NCBI GenBank assembly: GCA_903813345.2
Contig: CAIIXF020000012.1
Location: 30,843,001 to 30,907,000 of the forward strand
From: Owenia fusiformis
Lineage: Eukaryota > Annelida > Polychaeta > Sabellida > Oweniidae
Direction of reading: 5' to 3'
DNA: 64,000 nucleotides
Numbering within the stretch: the first letter of the stretch is position 1; each line of letters starts with the position of its first letter. The position numbers and the translations under genes are program-made. This document shows, piece by piece, positions 1 to 11,273 of this stretch. The notes below the pieces were generated by a model. The model worked only from the letters and a program-made list of their open reading frames with translations. It made no database searches and was not told the origin of the DNA.

Positions 1-490
1 CCCTGTACTATACAGTATAAGGAATCCGTGAACACCCTGTACTATGTAATGAATCATTGAACGCACTGTACTATACAAAAGTAAGGAATCCGTTAACACC
101 CTGTATTATGTAATGGATCAGTGGACACCCTGTACTGTATAAGGAATCTGTGAACACCCTGTACTATACAGTATAAGGAATCCGTGAACACCCTGTACTA
201 TGTAATGAATCAGTGACTACCCTGTACTATACAGTATAAGGAATCCGTGAACACCCTGTACTATGTAATGAATCAGTGAACAACCTGTACTATACAGTAT
301 AAGGAATCCGTGAACACCTTGTACTACGTAATGATTCATTGAACACCCTGTACTATACAAAAGTAAAGAATTTGTGAACACACTGTACTATACAGTATAA
401 GGAATCCATGAACACCTTGTACTATGAAATGAATCAGTGAACACCCTGTACTATACAAAAGTAAGGAATCTGAACACCATTTTGATAAAT
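1..490. repeat. Tandem repeat, ~63-bp dimeric unit, cut by window edge
   Basis: Two related half-units alternate. One contains CCCTGTACTATACAGTATAA followed by GGAATCCGTGAACA. The other contains CCCTGTACTATGTAATGAATC followed by AGTGAACA. Together they make a dimer of roughly 63 bp. Single-base changes and small deletions are scattered through it, and the last copies near 450-490 are degraded. The array begins before base 1. No gene is seen between 491 and 2745 apart from the repeats listed next. Confidence 0.9.
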
Positions 491-839
491 CAGTGAACTA
501 AGGTTATGTAAAAATCAGTAACAACAGACAAAACTGACAACAATGAATTAAGAACATGGATCAGTCTTATAGTTATATGGAACAACTGATTCCAACATGG
601 AACAGAAATGCAACAATTGAAAATAAGGCTATGGATTTTCACTGAGCAGTTAAGTTGAAATGGACTACACCTTAGCATGGACATTTAGATATTAGGTTCG
701 CACATTTGAGTAATGCTCAGACCCGTAGCCAGGGGAACCCCCCCCCCCATCAATGATCAGTTGGAATTTGTTTCAAGACCTTAATTAAAACACACCTTAG
801 ATAAAATATAAACAATTCATATCATGTATATTATGTACA

Positions 840-1530
840 TTTATATTTATTTCAAACAATACAAAAATTCCAGATTTGAGATAATGTAAACATTCAGATG
901 TTTTCATTTTTATGTCACCACCAGTTGTGGTGACACATTGTTATATGGGTGGTGTTCAGTGGTTGGTGTTTGGTGGTCAGTGTCTGGTAGGTGGTGACAT
1001 TTTGCATGTTTATGCCTTTTTTATGTGTTAAGGTGGTCCCAATATAATAGAATGACTTGCATTGTGATATAACATACAAATATTTACCCCAGTTACTCCA
1101 GAATGCTTACCTTAACTCATTCAATACTGGGGCAAAAAGCATTATAATACTGACAAATTTTTGAAAATTGCCGTGTATGGTACCTCTGAGATAATATATA
1201 CAGTATATACATGGGCATACGTATATAGTGTTATATATCATTTTAAAGCATATACTTGTATATGATAAACTCTTTCAGAATCAATAGGTTTTTAAGTCCC
1301 ATTTTATAAGTTGTCATGGTTACAAGATTCCACAAATACATCGGGTTTGTGCTTTGACGTGTTATCACGTCCTTCGTAGTCAACGTATGTGCTTAATGAC
1401 GTCATATCACGTCCTTCAAAGTGAATGAGTTAAGAAATTATTGTATATAGAAATCACTACAACTGGTGGTGACATAAAAATGAAAATGTTTACAATATCT
1501 GAAATCATTTGTATTGTACATGAACTTGTA
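840..1530. mobile_element. Fold-back element with imperfect inverted arms
   Basis: The left arm (about 840-925) and right arm (about 1461-1530) are imperfect inverted copies. Both contain ACAACTGGTGGTGACATAAA, then an A-rich stretch, ATGTTTACA and TTTGTATTGT when read outward. The interior includes a copy of the dispersed TGTCACC family. No coding region is seen inside. From 1531 to 2745 I see only AT-rich sequence, including the likely 3' UTR of the minus-strand gene that follows. Confidence 0.55.
911..1010 (-). repeat. TGTCACC hairpin-ended dispersed repeat, copy 1
   Basis: It starts with a hairpin made of TGTCACCACC and its complement. This is followed by a purine/T-rich stretch with GGTGTTCAGTGGTTGGTGTT and ends in GGTGGTGACATTTTGCATGT. 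The same layout recurs in both orientations at 4897, 17471, 18091, 41981, 43172 and 51597, so it is a dispersed family with TGTCACCACC at both ends. Confidence 0.6.
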
Positions 1531-2745
1531 TATTTTAGTAAATCATGAATGTACAAATTAGTTCTTTCTAATCATTTCAATTGATCATAAGTATGGAGTA
1601 AAAATGTTGCATTTTCTTTGTACTATAACTGTGTAAAAGAACCTTAATACAGGAAAACTTGTGTTATCACAAAAATTAAAATTGTGCTACAAAGCTACAA
1701 ATATGTGGTTTAGATTAAAGAGAAATGCTAAATTCAAATCCGTCTTTTTGGTCTATATCTACAAAGAGAAATTGTTAAGATATAAGCCATGGCTCATTTG
1801 AAAGGTCTCTTTGTGCTTATTAAGATCAAAAATCAAAATATTGAAAAAATCTGGGATAAGACCCCCTTTCCTGTACCCATGTATGTTATTATTAGTATGT
1901 TTCTATTATTAGATGCCTCTGTTCATATAGAATACAGTATATGCATTTGTTACAAGGGATGTTGCCAAAGCTTTAAAGTTTGTGTATATATGAAAATTAT
2001 CTTTAAATATGCATTATAATATAATACATGATTGTACATAGAGTATTGTATTTTTGAAATACAAAGGATATTGAATCTAATGATTATTTACATGTTTTGA
2101 TTTTAAATGATGGGATGAGCAAGGCCAAGTGTAGTCAATTGTTGATATGATGTCCATCCCAACTGCAATTTTGGGGAACTATAGTCCAAAAAAAGTCAGG
2201 TTTAGGTGTCAGTTTATTATTACTTTGGTTAATTTGGTGCCAATTTTTGTGAATTTTGTCATTGAAAAACTTGCCAGTTTACATTTTTGCCATGATTTAA
2301 GACAACTCTCCGGAAATGTTTTCATACAGTGTACATGCAAAGATTGTCTTCTGGTTTTAGTTGTAACAGTGTTATTTTAAAATGGCTAAGAAAAACAAAA
2401 GTATTTATTGTCTCAAATGTTGGGGAACAAGATCATATTGCTTAAATGGCAGATAGTATTAGAATCAGAAACATCAGAAATGCTAGTACTCATGAATATT
2501 GTCAATTCAAAACATGATCTGATTCTGATAAAATTAAATTCAGCCCAAATCTGCCAAATTAGATAGCTGCTAAATGTCAAAAATTGAAAAAATTTACCAA
2601 ATTAACCGAAGTAAATCTGTATACAATTTTTGCTTATATTATTTCAGTTCTAATTTCTATGGGTGTACTTTCAGCTAAATAATCTTCAAAAGTCTAAATT
2701 GGTGATACGCAGCATAGATTAGAAGTGTATTTCATTGGCGAAACA

Positions 2746-3690
2746 TTATTCCCAGTTGTATCTTCGTCCAATTAGGCCATAAAATTCTTCATTTCTTGGC
2801 CAGAAGAAAGATTTTAACTTTTTCATCACAGTGCCATCTATTCTGGGATGGGGCCTACCTTTTGCCTTAGACAAACAATTCTTATGTTTTCCTTTATCAG
2901 TTGTCATACAATAAAAACCCTTTTCTTCATCATATGCAAAAAAGTCATCTTTGAAAACATGCCCTAATCCAAGAAAAGTTTCTACTTTTCTTAATTCAAA
3001 GACAGGATTATGGACAAAATTATCGCCATCTATAATATGAACTTGAGAATTTTCAAAAATATAAAACACATTTCTTATGTGATTAATAAAGATTGCTTTT
3101 TGTATGGCATCCCATTCGACCCTTACTCCACCAGTGCTAGGGTCAATAGCAAAGTCCTCAAACGTTAAATTCCAAGTTTGACCTTTTGTTTGTATATTAT
3201 GTAATTGTTCAGCTTTGTGAAGCCAAGAATTTTTTCGTTGCGTGTACCTTGAAATTACCTGCTTAACAGGATTACATAATATAATCAATAACCGGATATC
3301 ACTATCCATACCATGGATCCGTTCCAGCGCTTGAATTTGCTCCCAGTAATCTGGGCACTTCTCAACAGTGAGCTCACCCCCAATTTTAGAACTTAACGGC
3401 ATTAAATTCCGATACCAATCAGTCCCTTTACTAAAATGTTTATAGCGGGAAAAATAGCAAACTTCCTCTTGATCTGTGAATTTCAATTGGGGATGGAATC
3501 TCAGAAACGTCGCCAGGGCTGTAGTGCCACATTTTGCAGCTCCTGAAATTAAAACTTTTGGTAACCGCCTCGAAATATCTGCCTCTTTATTTTGAAAATA
3601 ATAAATGACAATAAGAGTTGATATAATTCCTACTATAATCCAGATGGTTCTTGATCGCATTTTCTTCCATGGTTTTACTATCGTGATCAT
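2746..3690 (-). CDS. Heparan-sulfate 3-O-sulfotransferase-like type II membrane protein
   Basis: Single-exon gene, 314 aa, starting at an ATG. Residues 15-32 form one hydrophobic segment after a basic tail, as in Golgi type II sulfotransferases. The 5'-phosphosulfate loop for PAPS is at 48-57 (SGAAKCGTTA, Lys53). The 3'-phosphate site is at 139-149 (CNPVKQVISRY, Ser147). EKCPDYW (110-116) parallels EKTPSYF of 3-OSTs. The C-terminal third keeps the family pattern: GFYC (Cys261), NCL (Cys272) as the likely disulfide, then SKAKGRPHPRID. A putative catalytic Glu76 is present, but positions I equate with Arg72, His92 and Asp95 of mammalian 3-OST-1 are Thr57, Cys78 and Ser81. The lumenal acceptor is probably a glycan, perhaps not standard heparan sulfate. 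Lack of introns may reflect retroposition or a single-exon family. Confidence 0.85.
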   Translation of the reverse strand: MITIVKPWKKMRSRTIWIIVGIISTLIVIYYFQNKEADISRRLPKVLISGAAKCGTTALATFLRFHPQLKFTDQEEVCYFSRYKHFSKGTDWYRNLMPLSSKIGGELTVEKCPDYWEQIQALERIHGMDSDIRLLIILCNPVKQVISRYTQRKNSWLHKAEQLHNIQTKGQTWNLTFEDFAIDPSTGGVRVEWDAIQKAIFINHIRNVFYIFENSQVHIIDGDNFVHNPVFELRKVETFLGLGHVFKDDFFAYDEEKGFYCMTTDKGKHKNCLSKAKGRPHPRIDGTVMKKLKSFFWPRNEEFYGLIGRRYNWE

Positions 3691-4284
3691 TTTTTCTGGT
3701 TTTTGGTGTCAAAATAATTGATTAGCCTAGCTCAGATTGAGCAGTCAACTTAGACCAACCTCAGTTTTGCCTTGGTTTGACTATAGTCTCCAAAGTCAGC
3801 ATTGCTCGTCTTAGGGTCAGGCTATTTCATGCAAAATTTTAAAATTGAGTTCATACTACACTAGTATCTATAGCAATGTTACAATTACTGAACTATGCAT
3901 AGAACTATGCATAGTTTGAGAACATATGTTCCGTTTCACATGCAATTCAATGTTCAATGTACTACTAGTTAATACCAGTAGATATAATTTCTGTAATGTA
4001 TTGTACTCCTATTGTTCATAAAATAAACATGTGTGTCAGATGTCGTTAATCATTAATATTTATCCATTAATCAAAAGCACATATTTTACCATCTGTCTTG
4101 ATATCTCAACTTTTCAGGTTTTTTGGCTTATTTGACCAAGTCAGCTGTTTATCCGAAATCTGCACATGTAGTTCTGGCTTTGCACTGTAACCAAGATCGT
4201 TTTATGTGTGTTCATGTGAGGTCTATATTTGAAAATAATGTCAAATTCAGTATAAATGACTTAGTATATTTACGGTCAGTGTCT

Positions 4285-4382
4285 TCAATGATATTGTATG
4301 CCAATTTCATCAATGATATTGTATGCCAATTTCAATGATATTGTATGCCAATTTCTCCAATGATATTGTATGCCAATTTCTT
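4285..4382. repeat. Short tandem repeat, 4 copies of ~23-26 bp
   Basis: Four head-to-tail copies of CAATGATATTGTATGCCAAT followed by TTC and 0-3 extra bases. No gene is seen between 3691 and 6661 beyond this and the other repeats listed. Confidence 0.9.
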
Positions 4383-4543
4383 CAAAATTTATTCTCAATT
4401 TGTTTCTACTCCCTAAAGATAAAGTTTAAAAGATAATGTAAAATCAGAATGGCTGACTGTATTAATTACTGCACTGTTCACTCCTTGATAGACTTTAATA
4501 GCCATTTATTAGACATAGCCCCAGACAATCATGTCACAATTAA

Positions 4544-4800
4544 TCTTAGGTCCATCCCTGCTATCATCCCGAAGCATTGTGTAATTTGTGTTGTAGCTTG
4601 AAATACAGAACTACATGTATGGATGTATTATATATGGGCGTGAGAGAGGCAAGGCAAGTGCCTCGCAAAATCTTAGGTCGATTCCCACTATCATCCTGAA
4701 GCATTGTGTAATTTGTGTTGTAGCTTGAAATACAGAACAACATGTATGGATGTATTATATATGGGCGTGAGAGAGGCAAGGCAAGTGCCTCGTAAAACTC
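4544..4800. repeat. Tandem duplication, 127-bp unit, two copies
   Basis: TCTTAGGTC at 4544 recurs at 4671, and GAAGCATTGTGTAATTTGTG at 4571 recurs at 4698. Each unit also contains GCGTGAGAGAGGCAAGGCAA. The copies differ at a few bases only, so the duplication is fairly recent. Confidence 0.9.
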
Positions 4801-4896
4801 TATACCATAGGATATAACATATATTCCTTCCCCCTTTCTCTCTTGATTCAAGATTATATCAAATATATTTTTGTAGCAAAAGCAAGGAACTAAACA

Positions 4897-5040
4897 AGGC
4901 ATTAACATGCAAAATTTCACCACCTGTCATTTGTTACAGACTCCTACACCTGTCCACTGAATGCCGAACATCAACTCTTGAACACCATCCACAAAAAAAG
5001 ACTATAACAATATGTCACCACTTCAAATGGTGACATAAAA
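4897..5040 (+). repeat. TGTCACC hairpin-ended dispersed repeat, copy 2
   Basis: Runs from GGCATTAACATGCAAAATTT through CACCACCTG, TTGTTACAGAC and AACACCATCCAC to a terminal hairpin TGTCACCACTT / AAATGGTGACA. A short extra copy of the terminal GGTGACATAAAAATG follows directly at 5041-5060. Confidence 0.65.
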
Positions 5041-5149
5041 ATGATGGTGACATAAAAATGAAATGTTTATCTGAGAGGAGAATCTTTGACATTCAAAAAA
5101 GAACACAATAAAAATACAGAACATTTATTTTGAAGAGCAATTTTCTTCA

Positions 5150-5700
5150 TTAGATTTATTCTTTAACAGATCACATCAGCATATCGCAAAACATATGATA
5201 TATTATGGCACTAACAGTATGTAAACTGGCATACATGATAATGTTCATGTTTAATACAACTATTAACTTTTCTTTGTTACATTTTTTAACAGATCACATC
5301 TGCAAATTATAATGGTACTACTGTAAACCTTGGAAATATTGCATGGAAAATAATGGCACTACTGTAAACCTTGGAAATATTGCGTGGAAAATAATGTTCA
5401 TAAAGTAAAAGGCCCTTTTTTCTTTCATAGAACTTTTAACTTTTCTTTGTAACATTTTTTTAACAGATCTCATCTGCAAAGTATAATGGCACTACTGTAA
5501 ATCTTGGAAATATTCCACGGAAAATAATGTTCATAAAGTAATTAGCCCTTTTTTCTTTAATAGAACTATTAACTTTTCTTTATCACACCTTTTTACATAT
5601 CACATCTGCATCAGTCTAGCAAAATATAGTATTATGGCACAACAGTTATGTAAACCTTGGAAATGCGTGGAAAATAATGTTAAAGTAAATAGCCCTTTTT
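5150..5700. repeat. Degenerate tandem repeat, ~120-170 bp units
   Basis: TTTAACAGATCACATC-like cores recur near 5163, 5288, 5458 and 5590. Each is followed by GGCACTA(C)TGTAAACCTTGG, then AAAATAATGTTCATAAAGTA and CCTTTTTTCTTTCAT. Unit lengths vary. Each core resembles a pyrimidine-tract-plus-CAG acceptor, but no exon is recognised next to it. Confidence 0.7.
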
Positions 5701-6339
5701 CATTCATAGAACTTATAACTTTTCTTTGTTAAATTTTTCACAGATGTAGCTGCATGTATCTCTGGGAAAATCTTGCAAAAATTACAAAATTCAATTCCAT
5801 GAAACTGTCTTAAGTTTACAATCTTAAATAATAAGTCAATTAATATAACGAAGCTATAGTAAAACCTTTCAAATCTGAAAGTTGCTGTGAAAACCTGAAT
5901 AAAATGTGAGTTTATAGGAGCTAACAAAATTCGCAAAGAGGAAAGTGTTCACATTGAGAGGTATTCAGATATCCAGGTTTTACTATCTTTTGTTTTTTCT
6001 TATAGATGTTCAATTCAGGTGAGTTGTTAAATAATGGTTGTTGGGTAGCATTACCCTTTTTATTACATTGTGCAATTTTAAGAGACCAGTGATGCTCTGA
6101 GGCATGGCCTTTACATGAGGTAGATAACAGAATCATAGTTTAAAATGCATCATAAACTAGGCTAAGGAAATAAAGTGTTTAGCTTTTTCGCCCACTTTTT
6201 TGACTCCTGATGATTTTGGCTACTGCATCACCAAAATTTCACTTAAAAATATTACTGGAGGATTTTCAGACTTAAACTGTGAAAAGTTCTGCCTCGTTTC
6301 TTTAGTTCGCCTATTTTTCTATGCAACTACATAGTCTAA

Positions 6340-6505
6340 TTATGATGCCAAACATAGAATTAAATGTCCTTAGCCTTACTGAACATCTTTATTTCATGCT
6401 AAACATAGAATTAAATTACCTTGGCCTTATCTTATTTCATGCTAAACATAGAATTAAATTTCCTTAGCCTTACTGAACATTGTTCATCGTTATTTCATGC
6501 TAATA
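6340..6505. repeat. Three imperfect ~55-60 bp tandem copies
   Basis: Each copy has AACATAGAATTAAAT, then CCTTAGCCTTACTGAACAT or a shortened form, then TATTTCATGCTAA. It lies in the 3' flank of the next minus-strand gene. Confidence 0.8.
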
Positions 6506-6661
6506 TTGTGCCACCACCCTTTGAATTTCATCACCACATAAATGTTATTATTTCATTTTTAGAGTCAGGATCTAACTCCATCGACATAATTATGATTTAG
6601 AGACCAAAATCAATGGTCTTTCAGTTACTACATTTTAAATGCTAAATGAAGCTGCCAATTA

Positions 6662-6667
6662 TTTATT
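6662..6667 (-). promoter_or_regulatory. Probable polyadenylation signal AATAAA
   Basis: TTTATT on the plus strand reads AATAAA on the minus strand, about 40 bp beyond the stop of the luciferase/dehalogenase-like gene. Confidence 0.55.
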
Positions 6668-6705
6668 AATCCATAGCAAGGTAGAATGTACCTGACTGAC
6701 ATCTA

Positions 6706-7752
6706 TTAGTCTTTATAGACATCATTTACGAGAAACTCAGCTATAGCTTTTCCAATGTCATCTGGGGAGTCCTCTTGAAGATAATGAAGTCCTTCGACTG
6801 TAACTTTCTTCTGATTAGGTAGTCTTTCTGCAGTGCTTGCCATCACAGGTGTCAAGTATCCGGGATCTGCCGCTATGTACAATTTTGGGATGTCGTCTGT
6901 TTTTCTCAACCATTGCATGAAGTATTGGATGGTGTCAACGTTACCATGATCATGTTGACCTTTGATTTTTTCAACGAAGGGAAGTTCCCGTATCCAAGTT
7001 AACTGAGCTCGTCGTGGCTCACCTTCTTTTAAAAATGGCCGCCTGTATGACGTTAATTCCTCAAAAGTCAAGTCTCGTATTATGTTATTCGGAAGTAGTT
7101 TTTCAATGAAAAGGTTCTTGTTTAAGACAATGTCATCACCAGCCTTCGAGTGAATCATTTGGAAAATTTTACGGCCAACTTCTGGCCAATCTTCCCACGA
7201 TTGCATTGGTTTCATAATGCTTTCCATGTGCACAATTCCTTCAATTCGTTTAGGATGCTTAGACGCCCAGTCAAACCCGAGAGCAGAGCCCCATTCATGT
7301 GTAACTAGTGTTATTTTCTTTGGTAGTTTCGCCATATGCATCCATGATGATAAATAGCGATAATGGTCCATAAAACGATACTGCGCACCCATAGGAAGTT
7401 TATCGGAGTGGCCCATTCCGATAAGATCAGGGGCGATACAACGAGCGATCGGGCTCACATGGGGAATAATATTACGCCATATATACGAATAGGTTGGGTT
7501 GCCATGGAGGAATACAACTGCTCGATCAGCTGTACCGTGCTTATTATCAAAATCTGTGTCAATCCAACTTATGGAACTGTCCAACACACCAGTTTTCCGA
7601 CGAGTCTTTAGCAAGTCATCAGCCGTGCTTATGATCCCTCTGTGCTGAAGAACGATGGGTACACGACTACTTTGTTTTGGAGCGAATACACCCTTGCATT
7701 GTCTGGTAAAGCACTTGGTTATTTGTGAAACTTGCAACCTTCGAAAAGCCAT
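6706..7752 (-). CDS. Renilla-luciferase / haloalkane-dehalogenase-like alpha/beta hydrolase with Glu at the nucleophile position
   Basis: Complete single-exon gene, 348 aa, with A at -3 of the ATG. Residues 79-345 follow Renilla luciferase closely: HGNPT (83-87, Asn85 of the halide pair), PDLIGMGHSDK (108-118), HMES (Glu177 as catalytic acid), a helical cap, DLPK-like DIPK (287-290), DPGYL and GLHYLQED (His323). The elbow reads VTHEWGSA (150-157), so Glu153 replaces the usual nucleophilic Asp (codon GAA). The first ~45 residues are rich in Arg/Lys/Ser/Thr with almost no acids and look like a mitochondrial presequence, absent from classical luciferase. In this family the Asp attacks the halide carbon; bioluminescent members reuse the fold. 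With Glu the activity is uncertain: altered substrate, or a non-catalytic paralogue. Family assignment is firm, function is not. Confidence 0.9.
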   Translation of the reverse strand: MAFRRLQVSQITKCFTRQCKGVFAPKQSSRVPIVLQHRGIISTADDLLKTRRKTGVLDSSISWIDTDFDNKHGTADRAVVFLHGNPTYSYIWRNIIPHVSPIARCIAPDLIGMGHSDKLPMGAQYRFMDHYRYLSSWMHMAKLPKKITLVTHEWGSALGFDWASKHPKRIEGIVHMESIMKPMQSWEDWPEVGRKIFQMIHSKAGDDIVLNKNLFIEKLLPNNIIRDLTFEELTSYRRPFLKEGEPRRAQLTWIRELPFVEKIKGQHDHGNVDTIQYFMQWLRKTDDIPKLYIAADPGYLTPVMASTAERLPNQKKVTVEGLHYLQEDSPDDIGKAIAEFLVNDVYKD

Positions 7753-8455
7753 CTTTGTTATTTACGGAAGTAGGCCATGGGACGCCCAATCAACGTTTCA
7801 CATATTGGACACGCCCCCTTAGTTAATGGCGCGATATTCAAAAGTTTAAAACTTTTTAATTACTCATTCTAGTCCCGTTCGCTCAAGAGAAGTAGATTTA
7901 CTCTTCTGTTGACGGAACTGGGATATCTGATCATGCAGAAATCTTTCCAAATCCAAGTGTGATTTTTATCAATGTGTGCCTCAATGATCCCATTAATTCT
8001 GAAGTTATTTCATTTTCTGACCATTTCACAAACATTTCTTTTCATATAATACTTATAAATTGGCATAATTTCCATGTTTAAATTGCTACTGATATTATCT
8101 CTATCATCAGTTTTCATTCCACAAACGAACTATCAATTATTTCATTATTTTGAAACATTGAATACATGTTTTAATTGTCAGTTTAAAACATCCATGGCCC
8201 AAGAGTAATTCATTGCATTACATTGATCTGCTATGAAAGCAGTGAAGGACCGATCTTGAAGGATGGTTTAAAATGGTGCTCATTATTTAAGTCCAATATT
8301 CAACGTCCCTTTAATATCTATTTAGGGTCAAATCAATACTAGGCTTAGCAGGTCATCTGATTCTCAATTTGATTTTGATATTGCAGCAATGTGTGTTGTG
8401 TTTTCAAGTGTTATTTTATATATGTCCGACAGATCGAATTATGGTTTTGATACTA

Positions 8456-9187
8456 CAGGGTGTTCAAAAAAACGCAACCCAAAGAAATCGCTATATCTTG
8501 AAAAATACTTATACAATTGCACTCATTTTTTCAGGAAAAGAAAGAAGAGACTGTGCATGTAGAGCTCCTGTAGTTATTTAGTTGTAAAACATGAAGCCTT
8601 GGACGCCTGCTCAAAAGACATAAGTATTAGAAAGATACGAAAAATGCAGTCACAGGTGACTGCCATAGCAATAAAACTGAATAACTTTCCAACCATAGTA
8701 TTTTGGCACTTCAGATTTGGCACAAATTATCCTCATTCAATGTGTGGTGAATTTGAGGAGTTTCATCAAAATCGCTCCAGGGACTTTACAGTCATGGTCA
8801 AAATACCTTCTTAAGTCTGCCTGAACCATGGCGTTTGACTGCGTTTTGAACGCATTTCGACCATATCTGTAAAGTCCCAGGAGTGATTTTGATTTCACTC
8901 TACAGCTTTACCATACTTTGAATGAAGATGATTTGTGCCAAATTTGAAGAGCTAAAACACTATTCAGTTTTATTGCAGTGGCAGTCACCCTTGACTGCGT
9001 TTTTCGTATCTTTCCAATACTAATGTCTTTTGAGCAGGTGTCTAAGGCATCAAGTTTTATAACTTATCAACTGCAGGAGGTATACACACACAGTCTCTTC
9101 TTTCTTTCCTGAAAAAATGAACATAATTGCATTAGTATTTTCCAAGATATAGCGATTTCTTTGGGTTGCATTTTTTTGAACACCCAG
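8456..9187. mobile_element. Palindromic MITE (~730 bp), CAGGGTGTTC termini, TA flanks
   Basis: The ends read CAGGGTGTTC and GAACACCCAG and are flanked by TA (8454-8455 and 9188-9189). The arms are inverted copies over most of their length, about 350 bp each. Both include AAGAAATCGCTATATCTTG, the GAAGAGACTGTG region, CTTTTGAGCAGG, AGTCA(C)AGGTGACTGCC and ACTGAATA. It has no coding capacity. A TA target with CAGGGTGT ends fits the Tc1/mariner superfamily. Confidence 0.85.
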
Positions 9188-9299
9188 TATTTCGTTCATT
9201 CATTTGACCAATAAAAATCATAACTGCCTGGAAAGTAATTTGAATAAAGTATGTAAATAAATGAATTAAAACGTCAAATTAAGAAGCAAAAGTCTTTTC

Positions 9300-9665
9300 T
9301 GGGTCACTGCGAATGGCATGATTTCCCCGAGTCTCTTCAGTTGCAAGGCAACCATACTGGGACCGATTCGCGTCGTTCCACTACTGCCCATGGTGGGGGC
9401 CCGCTACCATACAATATGACTCCCGGAGTTTACTAAAGCACGTTAGTGGAGGAACCAACCACAGTCTCACAATCTGTCTCCGGCAAGAGCGGCCAGAGAA
9501 CCAACCCATGCCAAGGGCCGGTAAACGGTTGGACCTTCGGACCGGGTGTCCGTAGTGACAATGATCAACAACTCCGTACCTGGGGCTCGAACGCGGGACC
9601 TCCGTATCCCACGACGTTCAACCGCAAAGTAGCCTCAGTCTACGCCACTAGGCTACCCTGCTTAG
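9300..9665 (-). mobile_element. tRNA-derived SINE-like element, GC-rich
   Basis: On the minus strand, from about 9660, TAGCCTAGTGGCGTAGACTG fits a tRNA A box and GCGTTCGAGCCCC fits a B box about 55 bp later. A non-tRNA body follows leftwards (TCCAACCGTTTACCGGCCCT and beyond). The segment is clearly richer in G+C than its surroundings, which supports a mobile origin. The far end, near 9300, is estimated. Confidence 0.6.
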
Positions 9666-11273
9666 GTGTCAAAACTGCTAAAAATAATGTAGTTGTTACA
9701 ATTATTTGCTTGGATAAACATGATATTACATTTCTTAATTGATTAATCTGATTTAGTTGGAATCGAAGTTCGACCAACGATCAAGGCAATGCAATCAACA
9801 ACTCTTGCAAATGTCGTAAAGACAGAAAGTACAAGAATCGTGATCAATGTAAAGTATAATATTTAAGACACATCTTTGAATATCGGGTAGGAGAAACATT
9901 CCTAAATGAAGAAGAATCATTTAGAACATTTGATCATGATTTGTTGCCAATATATCAATTGCGTCTCAAATAAATGAAATAAAAGGTATCGCGGGCCTGT
10001 GACTAAAGCCGATGAGTGAAAAAATTATAATTGACGCATCTAGATCGCTCAATATAACGGTAAGTGAATAGGTTTGTGTAGATACGTCGAGGAAAATAAG
10101 CTATTTCGACGCTTGAAATAAGCTGATTACGCGTATTAATAATTACGCGTGGCTATTAAACACAACAGTGTTGTGTAGAACAAAAACAAGAAAACTGAAC
10201 GACCTATTAAGGAACTATTTCAAGTGTTCAAGATATTTCCGCATGTTCAAAAACACAAAATTTATATTTTAGGCTATCCATATTTTGTCAGATATCTCCA
10301 ATTCATATTACAGGGAAAACATAATCATGTTTCCGAAAATAATTTACACTCGCTACTCAAAATACTTTTCCATATAGCTTTGAAATCTCGTTAAGGTCTC
10401 GTTTTAATGAGACTTTAGGAGAACTGCATTTTTAATCACTAAAGACAATTTGAATTCTGTGTGTAATTTTCTATAAAAACAACTTAGTTTTTGCACTGTT
10501 ATTTACCTTTATTCAAATTCTAGAGATTTTCAAGTTTTCTAAAAAATGGTTAGGCTAAATCCCCATTGACACAATGTTGAAAAACCTTCAAAAGTTCATT
10601 TACTCTTACAAGGATCACAATTTTAATGTGAAACCACAATCCATATGTCAATAATATCATATAGTTACATTCTAATGGTGTTTTAAGTTGATTCAATTGG
10701 AATTACTTGTTAAATCAAGAAATCAAGTGACTCTTGTCATGTTATTTAGCCCTACCTATACCCATGATGCCATCTATTTTTCCATTTATATGGAAAGGGT
10801 CAATTCTACAGAATCAGACTTTTTGGGGAATGCGTTGAGCGGGGAAGTACCATATCCTTTCAGGATGTATCATTAACATTCTAAGGTTTAATTCTCTATT
10901 TTGTTCTGGTAAATATCATTATGATATAGTGATAAAATCGCAAAAGTAACTTTCCAATGGTGTGCTTAACGTGTGGCTAGCCATGCTTTACCACGATGAA
11001 TAAATGCACGTAAACCTTTGGTTTGTAAAATCGTGTTTTTAAAGTAGAATACGTAATGCTTGATTTCTCGGTTATTAGACGGACCAATTTCATTTTTGTA
11101 TTTAACGACATTTTAGATGATAATTTTTTATTTATTGCTATGCCCCTCATAGTAGAACTTGAATCATGAAAATAGAACGCATGGAACATCGTTAAATTCA
11201 TCCATTTTGTTACATTGACGTTCCGTCAAAGTAACTAGTTGTGGAACAGTGATTATGGCATTCGGTATAACGC
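9666..11273. other. No gene recognised
   Basis: AT-rich sequence with only short random open frames. No protein family, RNA gene or clear repeat was seen. Confidence 0.6.
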
